NCBI RefSeq assembly: GCF_004827385.1
Contig: NZ_SRXN01000001.1
Coordinates: 496,001-560,000 of the forward strand
Origin: Ensifer sp. MPMI2T
GTDB taxonomy: Bacteria; Pseudomonadota; Alphaproteobacteria; Rhizobiales; Rhizobiaceae
DNA: 64,000 nt
Direction: 5' to 3'
Positions within the stretch are counted from its first letter, which is position 1; every line of letters starts with the position of its first letter. The position numbers and the translations under genes were made by a program. Positions 1 to 8,165 of this stretch are shown here, one piece after another. Below the pieces are notes generated by a model. The model saw only the letters and a program-made list of their open reading frames with translations, was not told where the DNA came from and did no database searches.

Positions 1-49
1 TCATGCGCCAATTACTCAAAACCGCGAAAAATGAGCCGGATCGCGTCAA

Positions 50-496
50 ATGATGGATGACATCTACAACAACAGAATTCTCGAATTCGCTGGCAACATC
101 CCTCGCATCGGGATGTTGGCGGACGCTGACGCCGAAGCGGCGGCACATTCGAAGCTATGCGGCTCGAAAGTAAGGATCTGGCTGAAGATGGAGGGCGACG
201 TCGTGACCGACTTTGCCCATGACGTCAAGGCGTGCGCCCTTGGGCAGGCATCATCCTCGATCATGGCCCGCCATGTCGTCGGCGCGAACGCCGGTGAAAT
301 CCGAAGAGCCCGAGAGGACATGCTCGCTATGCTGAAGGCGGATGGCGAAGGCCCGTCGGGCCGCTTCGAGGACATGCGTTTTCTGAGACCCGTTCGGGAC
401 TACAAGGCGCGCCATGCCTCGACCATGCTCACCTTTGATGCGGTGGTCGACGCCATAGGCCAGATCGAAGCAAGGCGGCTCGCAGCCGCGGTCTGA
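50..496 (+). CDS. IscU/NifU-like iron-sulfur cluster scaffold protein
   Basis: 148 aa, the usual size of an IscU/SufU-type scaffold, on which Fe-S clusters are assembled before transfer to client proteins. Two of the three expected cluster-ligand cysteines are visible: C37 (in KLCGSK) and C62 (in CALGQASSS). The third, expected near residue 124 (KARHASTML), is replaced by Ser, with a His two residues earlier. ATG is at 50 with a second ATG at 53; neither has a strong ribosome binding site. The stop lies 3 nt before yidD, so the two are probably co-transcribed. Family assignment is good. Whether it builds clusters or has another role is uncertain because of the missing ligand. Confidence 0.82.
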   Translation: MMDDIYNNRILEFAGNIPRIGMLADADAEAAAHSKLCGSKVRIWLKMEGDVVTDFAHDVKACALGQASSSIMARHVVGANAGEIRRAREDMLAMLKADGEGPSGRFEDMRFLRPVRDYKARHASTMLTFDAVVDAIGQIEARRLAAAV

Positions 497-499
497 GCA

Positions 500-850
500 A
501 TGTGCGCTGAGCCTCACCACGATCATGCTTTCCGCCCGGTGGTTCGCGCCAAGGGGCGAAACTGGTCCGGTCCGTTTCGCAAGACGCCGGGGCGGCTCTT
601 CGGCATGGCCCTCATTCGTGCCTATCAGCTGACGTTGTCGAGCTACATCGGCAACTCCTGCCGGCATCTGCCGACCTGCTCGGAATACGGGTTCGAGGCG
701 ATCGCCCGCCACGGCGTCTGGGCCGGGGGCTGGATGACCCTCTTTCGCGTGGCGCGATGCGGCCCTGGCGGAACCCATGGCTTCGATCCGGTGCCGGAAG
801 AGCTGACATCACGCCAGATCTGGTACGCGCCATGGCGCTATTGGCCGTAG
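500..850 (+). CDS. yidD: Membrane protein insertion efficiency factor YidD
   Basis: 116 aa. YidD is a small amphipathic inner-membrane-associated protein that helps YidC insert membrane proteins. The conserved core starts near residue 36 (GMALIRAYQLTLS) and carries the family cysteines C54 and C60 (CRHLPTC) and C87 (RCGPGG), followed by HGFDPVP. About 35 residues precede the core, so a later start (Met at residue 36) is possible. It begins 3 nt after the IscU-like gene and is not linked here to rpmH, rnpA or yidC, its neighbours in many bacteria. Confidence 0.88.
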   Translation: MCAEPHHDHAFRPVVRAKGRNWSGPFRKTPGRLFGMALIRAYQLTLSSYIGNSCRHLPTCSEYGFEAIARHGVWAGGWMTLFRVARCGPGGTHGFDPVPEELTSRQIWYAPWRYWP

Positions 851-872
851 ACGAACGGAGGCCCGGCTGCCC

Positions 873-1292
873 TTGACGATACCAATGGAATACCGGCAGG
901 CCTCTGCCGATTTCGACCGGTTTATTCTGGACGTACGCCATATTGCCGGTCTTCAGACCACCAATCAGGCCTATACCATGGTGCAGGCGGTCTTGCAGAC
1001 GTTCCGCCGGCGCCTCGATGTTCCCGAAGCACTGCTTTTCGCAAATGTCTTGCCGCCGGTGCTTCGGGCGATCTTCGTCGCCAACTGGGATCTGGAGGAG
1101 CCGCAGATGCCCTTCGCCGGCCGCTTTGCGATGACGCGCGAGGTGCAATCGCTTCGCCCCGATCACAACCTTTCGCCGGATACCGCAATCGCTGATGTTG
1201 CGGCGGCGTTGCGTCGGAACGTTGACGAAGCGACGCTGGATCGCGTGCTGGCGCGGCTGCCCGCAGGTGCGACCGATTTCTGGCGGGCGTGA
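873..1292 (+). CDS. DUF2267 domain protein
   Basis: 139 aa, function unknown. The sequence looks like DUF2267: a helical protein with an N-terminal block (AYTMVQAVLQTFRRRL) and a C-terminal block (DEATLDRVLARLPAGA). I chose TTG at 873 because a GGAGG at 857-861 stands 11 nt upstream; the in-frame ATG at 885 would be 23 nt away. No signal peptide or membrane segment is visible. It sits 22 nt behind yidD and 15 nt ahead of the DUF1697 gene, probably in one transcript. Family call is moderate; no function can be assigned. Confidence 0.75.
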   Translation: MTIPMEYRQASADFDRFILDVRHIAGLQTTNQAYTMVQAVLQTFRRRLDVPEALLFANVLPPVLRAIFVANWDLEEPQMPFAGRFAMTREVQSLRPDHNLSPDTAIADVAAALRRNVDEATLDRVLARLPAGATDFWRA

Positions 1293-1307
1293 CAGGACGG
1301 CGGCAGG

Positions 1308-1847
1308 ATGAAGAGCTATGTGGCCTTGCTCTATAGCATTATCCTTGGGGACAAGCGGCGCGTCGTCATGACTGACCTGCGGGCCATGGCGGAGCGGCTC
1401 GGCTATCTCGAACCACGCACCCTTGTCGCGACAGGCAACATTGTATTCGACGCGCCCGAGAGACCTCTTGCCGACATCGAGGTCGAGCTGGAATCGGCGT
1501 TTGCCGTGACGTTCGGTCGCCACGTCGACATTATCGCGCGGTGCGGGAAGGACTGGCGAAAGCTTGCCGCCCGCAATCCGTTTCCCGTCGAAAGCGAGGC
1601 AGATCCGACGCGTGTCCATGTTCGGGTGATGCGCTCACCGCTTCACCTCGACGTGCTCGAAATGTTCCGCGGCCATTGCTCGCGGGGTGAGCGCATGGAA
1701 ATCGTCGACGGCGATCTCTGGGTGGATTTTGGCGGAAAGGCCAGCGAATCGAAGCTGCTTGGCGCCCTGACCACCAAACGGCTGGGCGTCGGTACGTTCC
1801 GCAACTGGAACACGGTGCGCGGCCTGCGCGACATGCTGCCCGACTGA
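1308..1847 (+). CDS. DUF1697 domain protein
   Basis: 179 aa, typical length for DUF1697, a cytosolic family of unknown function. Family features visible: an N-terminal YVALLYSI strand, the conserved TGNIVF segment near residues 43-48, and a C-terminal block ending in TVRGLRDML. It follows the DUF2267 gene by 15 nt. A 127-bp gap separates it from thrS, in which I see no clear terminator. Biological role not known. Confidence 0.8.
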   Translation: MKSYVALLYSIILGDKRRVVMTDLRAMAERLGYLEPRTLVATGNIVFDAPERPLADIEVELESAFAVTFGRHVDIIARCGKDWRKLAARNPFPVESEADPTRVHVRVMRSPLHLDVLEMFRGHCSRGERMEIVDGDLWVDFGGKASESKLLGALTTKRLGVGTFRNWNTVRGLRDMLPD

Positions 1848-1974
1848 CTGGGCCGCTCCTTTACTCGACCGTCAAAAACATTTATCAGGCGCGCGTCAAT
1901 AATCGGCGGCTGCGGTCATGCAGAAGTCGGCAACCATACCACCCGCATTCGTTGGCGGGACTGGATAGGAGATC

Positions 1975-3960
1975 ATGATGTCGCATACCGTTTCCCTCAC
2001 ATTTCCTGATGGCTCCGTGCGCGAATTCGCTGCCGGCACGACCGGTCGCGATGTGGCCGAGTCGATTTCGAAATCACTCGCGAAGAAGGCTGTCGCGATC
2101 GCGCTCGATGGCGAGCTGCGCGATCTTTCGGACACCGTGACCGCTGGCCGAATCGAGATCGTCACGCGCGAGGACAAGCGCTCGCTCGAGCTTATCCGTC
2201 ACGACGCCGCCCACGTCATGGCCGAGGCGGTGCAGGAACTGTGGCCGGGAACGCAGGTGACTATCGGTCCTGTTATCGATAACGGCTTCTATTACGACTT
2301 CGCCAAGAACGAACCCTTCACGCCCGACGACCTGCCCGTCATCGAGAAGAAGATGAAGGAGATCATCGCGCGCAACAAACCCTTCACCAAGGAGATCTGG
2401 TCGCGCGAGAAGGCGAAGGAAGTCTTTGCCGCCAAGGGCGAGAACTACAAGGTCGAGCTCGTCGACGCGATTCCTGAAGGCCAGGACCTCAAGATCTACT
2501 ACCAGGGCGACTGGTTCGACCTCTGCCGCGGACCGCACATGGCCTCGACGGGCCAGATCGGCACGGCTTTCAAGCTGATGAAGGTGGCCGGCGCCTACTG
2601 GCGCGGCGACAGCAACAATCCGATGTTGACGCGCATCTACGGCACTGCTTGGCAGACGCAGGAAGAGCTCGATCAATATCTGCACGTGCTTGCCGAAGCC
2701 GAAAAGCGCGACCATCGGCGCCTCGGCCGCGAGATGGATCTCTTCCATTTCCAGGAAGAAGGCCCCGGCGTCGTCTTCTGGCACGGCAAGGGCTGGCGCA
2801 TGTTCCAGACGCTCGTCGCCTATATGCGCCGTCGGCTGGCCAACACCTATCAGGAAGTCAACGCACCGCAGGTGCTGGACAAGTCACTGTGGGAGACCTC
2901 AGGCCACTGGGGCTGGTATCGTGACAACATGTTCAAGGTGACCGTTGCCGGCGACGAGACGGACGACGACCGCGTCTTTGCATTGAAGCCAATGAACTGC
3001 CCGGGTCACATCCAGATCTTCAAGCACGGCCTGAAGTCCTATCGCGAATTGCCGGTCCGGCTCGCCGAGTTCGGCAACGTTCACCGTTACGAGCCGTCGG
3101 GCGCGCTTCACGGTCTCATGCGCGTGCGCGGCTTCACCCAGGACGATGCGCATGTCTTCTGCACGGACGAGCAGATGGCGGCAGAGTGCCTGCGCATCAA
3201 CGACCTCATCCTGTCGGTCTACGAGGACTTTGGCTTCAAGGAAATCGTCGTCAAGCTGTCGACGCGTCCGGACAAGCGCGTCGGCTCCGATGCGCTCTGG
3301 GATCGTGCCGAGGCCGTGATGACGGATGTGCTGAAGACGATCGAGGCGCAGTCCGACGGCCGCATTAAGACCGGCATCCTGCCGGGCGAGGGCGCGTTCT
3401 ACGGGCCGAAGTTCGAATACACGCTGAAAGACGCCATCGGCCGTGAATGGCAGTGTGGCACGACTCAGGTCGACTTCAACCTGCCGGAGCGGTTTGGTGC
3501 CTTCTACATCGACAAGGATTCGGAAAAGCGCCAGCCGGTTATGATCCACCGGGCCATTTGCGGCTCGATGGAACGTTTCCTCGGCATCCTGATCGAGAAC
3601 TTCGCCGGCCACATGCCGCTCTGGATCTCGCCTTTGCAGGTGGTGGTCGCCACGATCACGTCCGAGGCCGACGACTACGGCCGCGAGGTTGCAGCGCTTC
3701 TGCGTGAGGCAGGACTTACCGTCGAAACGGACTTCCGCAACGAGAAGATCAACTACAAGGTCCGCGAGCATTCGGTGACGAAGGTGCCGGTGATCGTCGT
3801 CTGCGGCAAACGCGAGGCGGAAGAGCGTTCGGTCAATATTCGTCGTCTCGGGTCGCAGGCGCAGACTGCGATGTCGCTCGACGAAGCGATCGCTTCGCTC
3901 TCGGCGGAAGCGATGGCACCGGATCTCAAGCGCAAGGCGGAAAACAAAGCCCGGGCCTGA
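1975..3960 (+). CDS. thrS: Threonine--tRNA ligase
   Basis: 661 aa (family about 640). Class II aminoacyl-tRNA synthetase that charges tRNA-Thr. Domain order: TGS domain (about 1-65), editing domain with the HxxxH motif H76-H80 (HDAAHVM), catalytic core with the zinc-site segment MNCPGH and motif 2/3 segments ([22 protein letters not shown]), then the anticodon-binding domain (about 550-640). Start: ATGATG at 1975/1978 preceded by AGGAG; either Met is possible. No T-box or threonine-codon leader is seen in the upstream 127 bp. Confidence 0.97.
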   Translation: MMSHTVSLTFPDGSVREFAAGTTGRDVAESISKSLAKKAVAIALDGELRDLSDTVTAGRIEIVTREDKRSLELIRHDAAHVMAEAVQELWPGTQVTIGPVIDNGFYYDFAKNEPFTPDDLPVIEKKMKEIIARNKPFTKEIWSREKAKEVFAAKGENYKVELVDAIPEGQDLKIYYQGDWFDLCRGPHMASTGQIGTAFKLMKVAGAYWRGDSNNPMLTRIYGTAWQTQEELDQYLHVLAEAEKRDHRRLGREMDLFHFQEEGPGVVFWHGKGWRMFQTLVAYMRRRLANTYQEVNAPQVLDKSLWETSGHWGWYRDNMFKVTVAGDETDDDRVFALKPMNCPGHIQIFKHGLKSYRELPVRLAEFGNVHRYEPSGALHGLMRVRGFTQDDAHVFCTDEQMAAECLRINDLILSVYEDFGFKEIVVKLSTRPDKRVGSDALWDRAEAVMTDVLKTIEAQSDGRIKTGILPGEGAFYGPKFEYTLKDAIGREWQCGTTQVDFNLPERFGAFYIDKDSEKRQPVMIHRAICGSMERFLGILIENFAGHMPLWISPLQVVVATITSEADDYGREVAALLREAGLTVETDFRNEKINYKVREHSVTKVPVIVVCGKREAEERSVNIRRLGSQAQTAMSLDEAIASLSAEAMAPDLKRKAENKARA

Positions 3961-4029
3961 CGCCCCCGGGACCGTCGTCCCTGTCAGAAAACTATAATGT
4001 TCCGGGACTATTCCGATAAGAAGCGCCGT

Positions 4030-4132
4030 CTACAGCGCCGCGCGTCTGATCAGACGCGCAAAGGACGCTGTGGCACTTTGATTGCTGCATGTTTTTATCC
4101 CCAAATCGGCTCCGATTTAGGGAAACATGCAG
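4030..4132. repeat. RIME1-like intergenic mosaic repeat, copy A
   Basis: About 103 bp made of two palindromes. The first is a perfect 20-bp palindrome at 4040-4059 (GCGCGTCTGAT then its mirror). The second has arms CTGCATGTTT (4085-4094) and AAACATGCAG (4123-4132) around an AAATCGG/CCGATTT core. The layout matches what I recall of the Rhizobium intergenic mosaic element RIME1. A second copy lies at 42948-43048 and a shortened relative at 33006-33053. It could act as a bidirectional transcript end between thrS and the next gene. Confidence 0.7.
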
Positions 4133-4151
4133 TGGGATGGGCGGGCAAGGG

Positions 4152-5006
4152 ATGAAGCCGGCTTCCGTGCTGTTCAGAGAATTGTCCTACGCGAATGAGA
4201 ATGAGCCGCGCCTGAAGCGCTGGTTCATTCGCTCCGTCGAGGACCTGTCCGGTCGCAACCGCTACGCCGGGCTCTATGCGCGCTGGCGCGCCGATATCGT
4301 CGGCAGGAGCGATCGTGTTTTCGGCGACATGTTGCAATTGATCGACGTCCGCATGCGCATCCAGGGAGAATGGCCGCCGCGCCATTTGCCCGACACGCCG
4401 CTCGTCATTGTCGCCAATCATCCCTTCGGCATCGGCGATGGCATCGCCGTGCTTTCCCTGGCCGAACAACTCGGACGCCCGTTCCGGGTGTTGATCCACA
4501 ACGAACTCCTCAAAGTGCCCGAGATGGCACCCTATTCGCTCCCCGTATCGTTCGAGGAGACCAAGGAGGCGCTAGCGCTCAACATGGCGACGCGGCACGA
4601 GGCGGTTCGTCTGTTGAAGGAGGGGGTCACGATCGTCGTTTTCCCCGCCGGCGGCGTTGCGACGGCGAAGAGAGGTTTCGGCAAAGCCGAGGACCTGCCG
4701 TGGAAGATGTTTCCGGCGAGGCTGATCCAGGCTGCCCGGGCAAGCGTCATTCCGATCTACTTCGAGGGACAGAACGGACGGCTCTTTCATCTCGCCAGCA
4801 AGGTGTCGCTGACACTGAGGATTTCATTGCTGATCCGCGAATTCCGACGGCTGTCGGGTACGACGATTGCCGCTCGCATCGGCCGTGTCCTGACCTGGGA
4901 AGAATTGTGCGCCCATGGCGATCGCAAGGACTTGCTTGCCCGGATCTATGATGCCGTATTCTCGATGGCGCCACCGCGTCGCCGTCTCCTCAAGCGCGCC
5001 GGGTGA
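4152..5006 (+). CDS. Lysophospholipid acyltransferase family protein (PlsC-like)
   Basis: 284 aa from ATG 4152. PlsC/AGPAT-type acyltransferases move an acyl chain onto a glycerolipid or related lipid at the inner membrane. The catalytic signature is N89-H90-PFGIG-D96, the H-x5-D variant seen in hemolysin-like members, followed by a VVFPAGG segment and KMFPARLIQAA. The reading frame runs open upstream to an ATG at 4089, but that Met lies inside the RIME-like repeat, so 4152 (preceded by GGGCAAGG) is preferred; ATG 4137 is also in frame. Substrate unknown; ornithine-lipid or membrane-lipid acylation are possibilities. Confidence 0.8.
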   Translation: MKPASVLFRELSYANENEPRLKRWFIRSVEDLSGRNRYAGLYARWRADIVGRSDRVFGDMLQLIDVRMRIQGEWPPRHLPDTPLVIVANHPFGIGDGIAVLSLAEQLGRPFRVLIHNELLKVPEMAPYSLPVSFEETKEALALNMATRHEAVRLLKEGVTIVVFPAGGVATAKRGFGKAEDLPWKMFPARLIQAARASVIPIYFEGQNGRLFHLASKVSLTLRISLLIREFRRLSGTTIAARIGRVLTWEELCAHGDRKDLLARIYDAVFSMAPPRRRLLKRAG

Positions 5007-5054
5007 CGTTGCGTCAGCAAATTCCCGTTGGGAACGTCAGGGCGACCGTTCGCG

Positions 5055-6050
5055 TCAGTCTTGCGCTCCCGCGGTCGTATCGGCTGCGTCGTTCCCGTTC
5101 AGCAGCACTTCCACATCGGTGTTGACGCCGGCCTTCACGGTGAAATCGCGCTGATAGATCTTGTCCTTGTTGCGCGCCACTGCGGTGTAGCCGCCCTCGG
5201 CAAGAACGAGGGTAGGAAATGCGCCGACGCTTTCGCTAACGACGTCGCCTGAGGAGGTGAGGATTGACCAGGCCGTATCGGCGATTGCTTCGCCGCCCGC
5301 CTCCGAGACGAGCTTCAATGTCAGTTTCGCCGCCCGGTGCTGGATCGTCGCTTCGGTCAATTTGCCGGCTTCCACCTGAATGTCGGCGCGAATCACGGCA
5401 TTGACCGAGCCGTAGTCGGAGACGACGTGGTAGGTTCCGGCATTGAGCCGGATGACGGTGTTGGGCTTGACGTCGGCGACGATAAGAGCCCGCTCTCCGT
5501 CTTCCTTCACGTCGGAGGAAAAGATCGAAAAGCTGAGTTCGTTCGGCGGGATGCGGACGTCGCTGCCGGAAACGGCATTGAGCGTGACGCCGCCGGCGTC
5601 GAGCACCAGCACCTGTTTGTCGAGCGTGCCTTGTTCGGGAACGCGGATCTTGCGCGTAGCGCCGGCCCGGCCAAACGCGACATTGACGAAATATTCACCG
5701 GGCACGAGGTTGAACGCTGTCGAGCCGCCTTCGGAGGTCGCGAGCAGCGGCAGCTTTCCGTCGCTGCCGGGAATCGGGCTGAAGACCCGCCACGTCAGGC
5801 CCGATTCAACCGGTTGCCCTTTCGCGGTCAGCAACGCCTCGAGCTTCACGTCCTTGATTTCACCGCCCTGCGTCGGATCGGAAATCAGCGGGTTGAAACT
5901 TGTGAGCTTCGGCATTTTGCGGGTGCCGGTAATCGACGGGAAGCTCTTGAAGGCGTCGGTTGGGTCTTCTGCGAGCGCATGTCCGGCACCAGCACTGACG
6001 AGCATGATCGCCACGACGGTACTCGGAAAAATACGATGACGGACGCGCAT
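5055..6050 (-). CDS. Secreted protein with apparent internal beta-rich repeats, unknown function
   Basis: 331 aa from the ATG at 6050, with AGGAAG upstream. An N-terminal signal peptide is clear (basic MRVRHR, hydrophobic stretch, cleavage near ALA/ED at about residue 28). The mature part shows about three similar units, each with a strand-rich segment, a G-x-Y turn (PGEYFVNV, AGTYHVVS, EGGYTAVA) and a closing V-x-A/P-G/E segment. This suggests tandem Ig-like or carboxypeptidase-regulatory-like domains. The frame extends upstream to 6104 but that would spoil the signal peptide. It is divergent from the nitroreductase gene. Product unrecognised; probably periplasmic. Confidence 0.75.
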   Translation of the reverse strand: MRVRHRIFPSTVVAIMLVSAGAGHALAEDPTDAFKSFPSITGTRKMPKLTSFNPLISDPTQGGEIKDVKLEALLTAKGQPVESGLTWRVFSPIPGSDGKLPLLATSEGGSTAFNLVPGEYFVNVAFGRAGATRKIRVPEQGTLDKQVLVLDAGGVTLNAVSGSDVRIPPNELSFSIFSSDVKEDGERALIVADVKPNTVIRLNAGTYHVVSDYGSVNAVIRADIQVEAGKLTEATIQHRAAKLTLKLVSEAGGEAIADTAWSILTSSGDVVSESVGAFPTLVLAEGGYTAVARNKDKIYQRDFTVKAGVNTDVEVLLNGNDAADTTAGAQD

Positions 6051-6150
6051 GAGAACAGTTGACTTCCTGACTGGGTGACTCCACTTGAGACGCCGGTATG
6101 GCATTTTCGTGGCTGTCGGTCCGGCGGCAAATTAGTGGAAATCAGGCAAT

Positions 6151-6735
6151 ATGAAAACCGAAATAAAACTTGTCGATTACCTCGCTTCGCGCAGGTCCAT
6201 TCCCGCCTTCCAGATGGGCCCTCCCGGGCCGAGCAAGGTGGAGGTCGAGGAGATGCTGAAACTCGCTTCACGCGTGCCGGACCACGGCAAGCTCGCACCC
6301 TGGCGCTTCATCGTCTACCGCGGTGAGGAGCGGGCGCGTATCAGCGCCGAACTGAAGAAGATGGCGCTCGCCGCCAGGCCGGATCTTCCGGACGATTTGA
6401 TCAAGGTGGAAGAGACACGGCTCACGCGCGCTCCGGTCGTTGTCGCCGTGGTCAGCAAGGCCGCACCACACTTCAAGATCCCGGAATGGGAGCAGGTGAT
6501 GTCGGCGGGGGCTGTGTGCCTCAACTTGCTGATTGCCGCGAATGCACTCGGTTATGCTTCCAACTGGCTCACCGAGTGGTTCGCGTTCGACGAGAGGGCC
6601 TATCCTTTGCTGGGTGTCGCGCCGGGCGAAAGGGTCGCCGGGTTCATTCATATCGGCACTGCCATGGTGCCGCCGACCGAACGCCCGCGGCCGGAACTCG
6701 CCGATATCGTTACCTGGGTCGGAGAGGAAGGCTGA
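6151..6735 (+). CDS. Nitroreductase family protein (YdjA-like)
   Basis: 194 aa, a compact FMN-dependent nitroreductase-fold oxidoreductase. Visible marks: the N-terminal [10 protein letters not shown] segment (FMN-phosphate-binding Arg/Ser region), the [13 protein letters not shown] block, the central [17 protein letters not shown] helix and the C-terminal FIHIGTA. NAD(P)H-driven reduction of an unidentified substrate is expected. Its TGA overlaps the ATG of the downstream flavin reductase gene by one base, so the two are translationally coupled. Confidence 0.88.
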   Translation: MKTEIKLVDYLASRRSIPAFQMGPPGPSKVEVEEMLKLASRVPDHGKLAPWRFIVYRGEERARISAELKKMALAARPDLPDDLIKVEETRLTRAPVVVAVVSKAAPHFKIPEWEQVMSAGAVCLNLLIAANALGYASNWLTEWFAFDERAYPLLGVAPGERVAGFIHIGTAMVPPTERPRPELADIVTWVGEEG

Positions 6736-7337
6736 TGTTCTACGACACGGCCGCGAACCGGCATGGCCTGCCCCACGATCCCTTCAAGGCCATCGTGTCG
6801 CCGCGGCCGATCGGCTGGATCGGCACACAGGCCGCGGACGGCTCGCAGAACCTCGCGCCCTATTCTTTCTTCAACGCGATCAGCGATCGCCCGAAGCTCG
6901 TGATGTTCTCCTCGAGTACCTACAAGGATTCCGTGCGCAACATCGAGGAAACCGGCGAATTCACAGCGAGCTTTGCGAGCCGCAACCTGAGTGCCGCCGT
7001 CAATCTCACTTCGGTTGCCGCACCGCGCGGCGAAAGCGAGTTCGAATTCGCAGGTCTGACGCCGGTCGAGGGCAACCTCGTCAAGGCGCCTTTCGTCGGT
7101 GAGGCTTTTGCGGCACTCGAATGCCGGATGACGGAAATATTCCGACCCAAGGGCCTCGATGGCGTGGCCTCCGAGAACTACGTTGTCTTCGGCGAGGTCG
7201 TGGGCATTCATATCCGTGAAGAAGCGATACGCGACGGCCGGTTTGATCCGACAATTGTCCGGCCGCTCGCTCGGCTCGGCTACATGGATTACTGCGACGG
7301 CGGCGATGTCTTCGAGATGGTGCGGCCTAAACGCTGA
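6735..7337 (+). CDS. Flavin reductase domain (FMN-binding split barrel) protein
   Basis: 200 aa from ATG 6735, which overlaps the nitroreductase stop (TGATG). It belongs to the flavin reductase-like split-barrel family: SPRPIGWIGT near residues 22-31 and NLAPYSFFNAISDRP near 39-53 form the flavin-binding region. It probably binds FMN and either supplies reduced flavin or acts as an oxidoreductase. Coupling to the preceding flavoenzyme suggests the two work on the same chemistry. The frame is open further upstream to 6486 but that part overlaps the nitroreductase and is not coding. Confidence 0.88.
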   Translation: MFYDTAANRHGLPHDPFKAIVSPRPIGWIGTQAADGSQNLAPYSFFNAISDRPKLVMFSSSTYKDSVRNIEETGEFTASFASRNLSAAVNLTSVAAPRGESEFEFAGLTPVEGNLVKAPFVGEAFAALECRMTEIFRPKGLDGVASENYVVFGEVVGIHIREEAIRDGRFDPTIVRPLARLGYMDYCDGGDVFEMVRPKR

Positions 7338-7367
7338 AACCACATCGCTCTCTGCGCAGTGCCGGCT

Positions 7368-8093
7368 CTATCGACCAACACCGTCAGAGTTCCGAGACGA
7401 CAGCGAGGCCGCATCGAGTAGAGCGACCTGCTGCGGCGACTGGGCGACCACGGCCGAAAAGCCGTTCCTCGCACTCGTCGCGCAATATCGTCCGACGGCG
7501 GCCTCGTCGTTGGCGTCCTCCGACAGCATGTCGTAGGCTGCAATGCCGGCCTCGCGTGCCCTGAGCACAGCAGCAGCGCGGCCGGCGACAATCACCGATG
7601 CCGCGTCCGTTTCGTCGGTGGGCAGGGCGCAACCGGCGGATTCGGCAAGCGCTGCCGCGCTGAAGATGAGTGCCTTGAGGCGTGGCGATGCTCCTGTCAG
7701 AGAGTGAGGCGACAACACGCTTTCCGGCGTCGTCGCATATTCCGCCAGAATTGCTACGCTGCCCGCCGCGATACCGGCGATCGCTTCGCTAACCTTCAAC
7801 AGCACATCCAGCTTCTGGACATCGGCTGGCCCGCGACATTCGGTAAGGACGATGCCGTCGATCCCCGATGCAAGGATCCTGTCGAGATTCGCCTCGGTGA
7901 TGTTCTCGACCGGTCCGACCCGGACGAACCGACGCGTGGTGGTTGTTTCTGACGCTATATCCCGCTCGTCGTTGGCGCCGGTTGGGTCGAAGACGATGGC
8001 TTGAACGGCACTGAGGATATCCGCCTCCGGGAGCGGTGCGGATGCCGGCAGATAGAGGAGCGGCTTGATGGTTTGCTGGCGGTTAACAGACAT
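7368..8093 (-). CDS. HpcH/HpaI (CitE-like) aldolase family protein, motifs degenerate
   Basis: 241 aa, somewhat short for CitE-type lyases (270-300). The overall order matches: an opening LLYLPAS strand, then QAIVFDPTGA where active CitE proteins carry a DLEDAV-like acidic motif, then RFVRVGPV where they carry a VRxN motif, then DGIVLTECRGPADV where they carry DGIxLPKVESAxD. The acidic metal/CoA-binding residues and the Lys of PKVE are replaced. It is probably a non-catalytic or altered member. It converges on the flavin reductase gene and diverges from the DUF2336 gene. Confidence 0.65.
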   Translation of the reverse strand: MSVNRQQTIKPLLYLPASAPLPEADILSAVQAIVFDPTGANDERDIASETTTTRRFVRVGPVENITEANLDRILASGIDGIVLTECRGPADVQKLDVLLKVSEAIAGIAAGSVAILAEYATTPESVLSPHSLTGASPRLKALIFSAAALAESAGCALPTDETDAASVIVAGRAAAVLRAREAGIAAYDMLSEDANDEAAVGRYCATSARNGFSAVVAQSPQQVALLDAASLSSRNSDGVGR

Positions 8094-8165
8094 GGTGAAC
8101 CAATCTTAAACCTTTGACCGCTAGGCTTCGAACATTGGGGCTGTTCGGTGTCTAGTGGGGCATAG

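Noticed and set aside
1..49. CAT at 2-4 that could be the start of a gene running left off the window
   Set aside because: Only one codon is visible and no clear ribosome binding site stands upstream of it.
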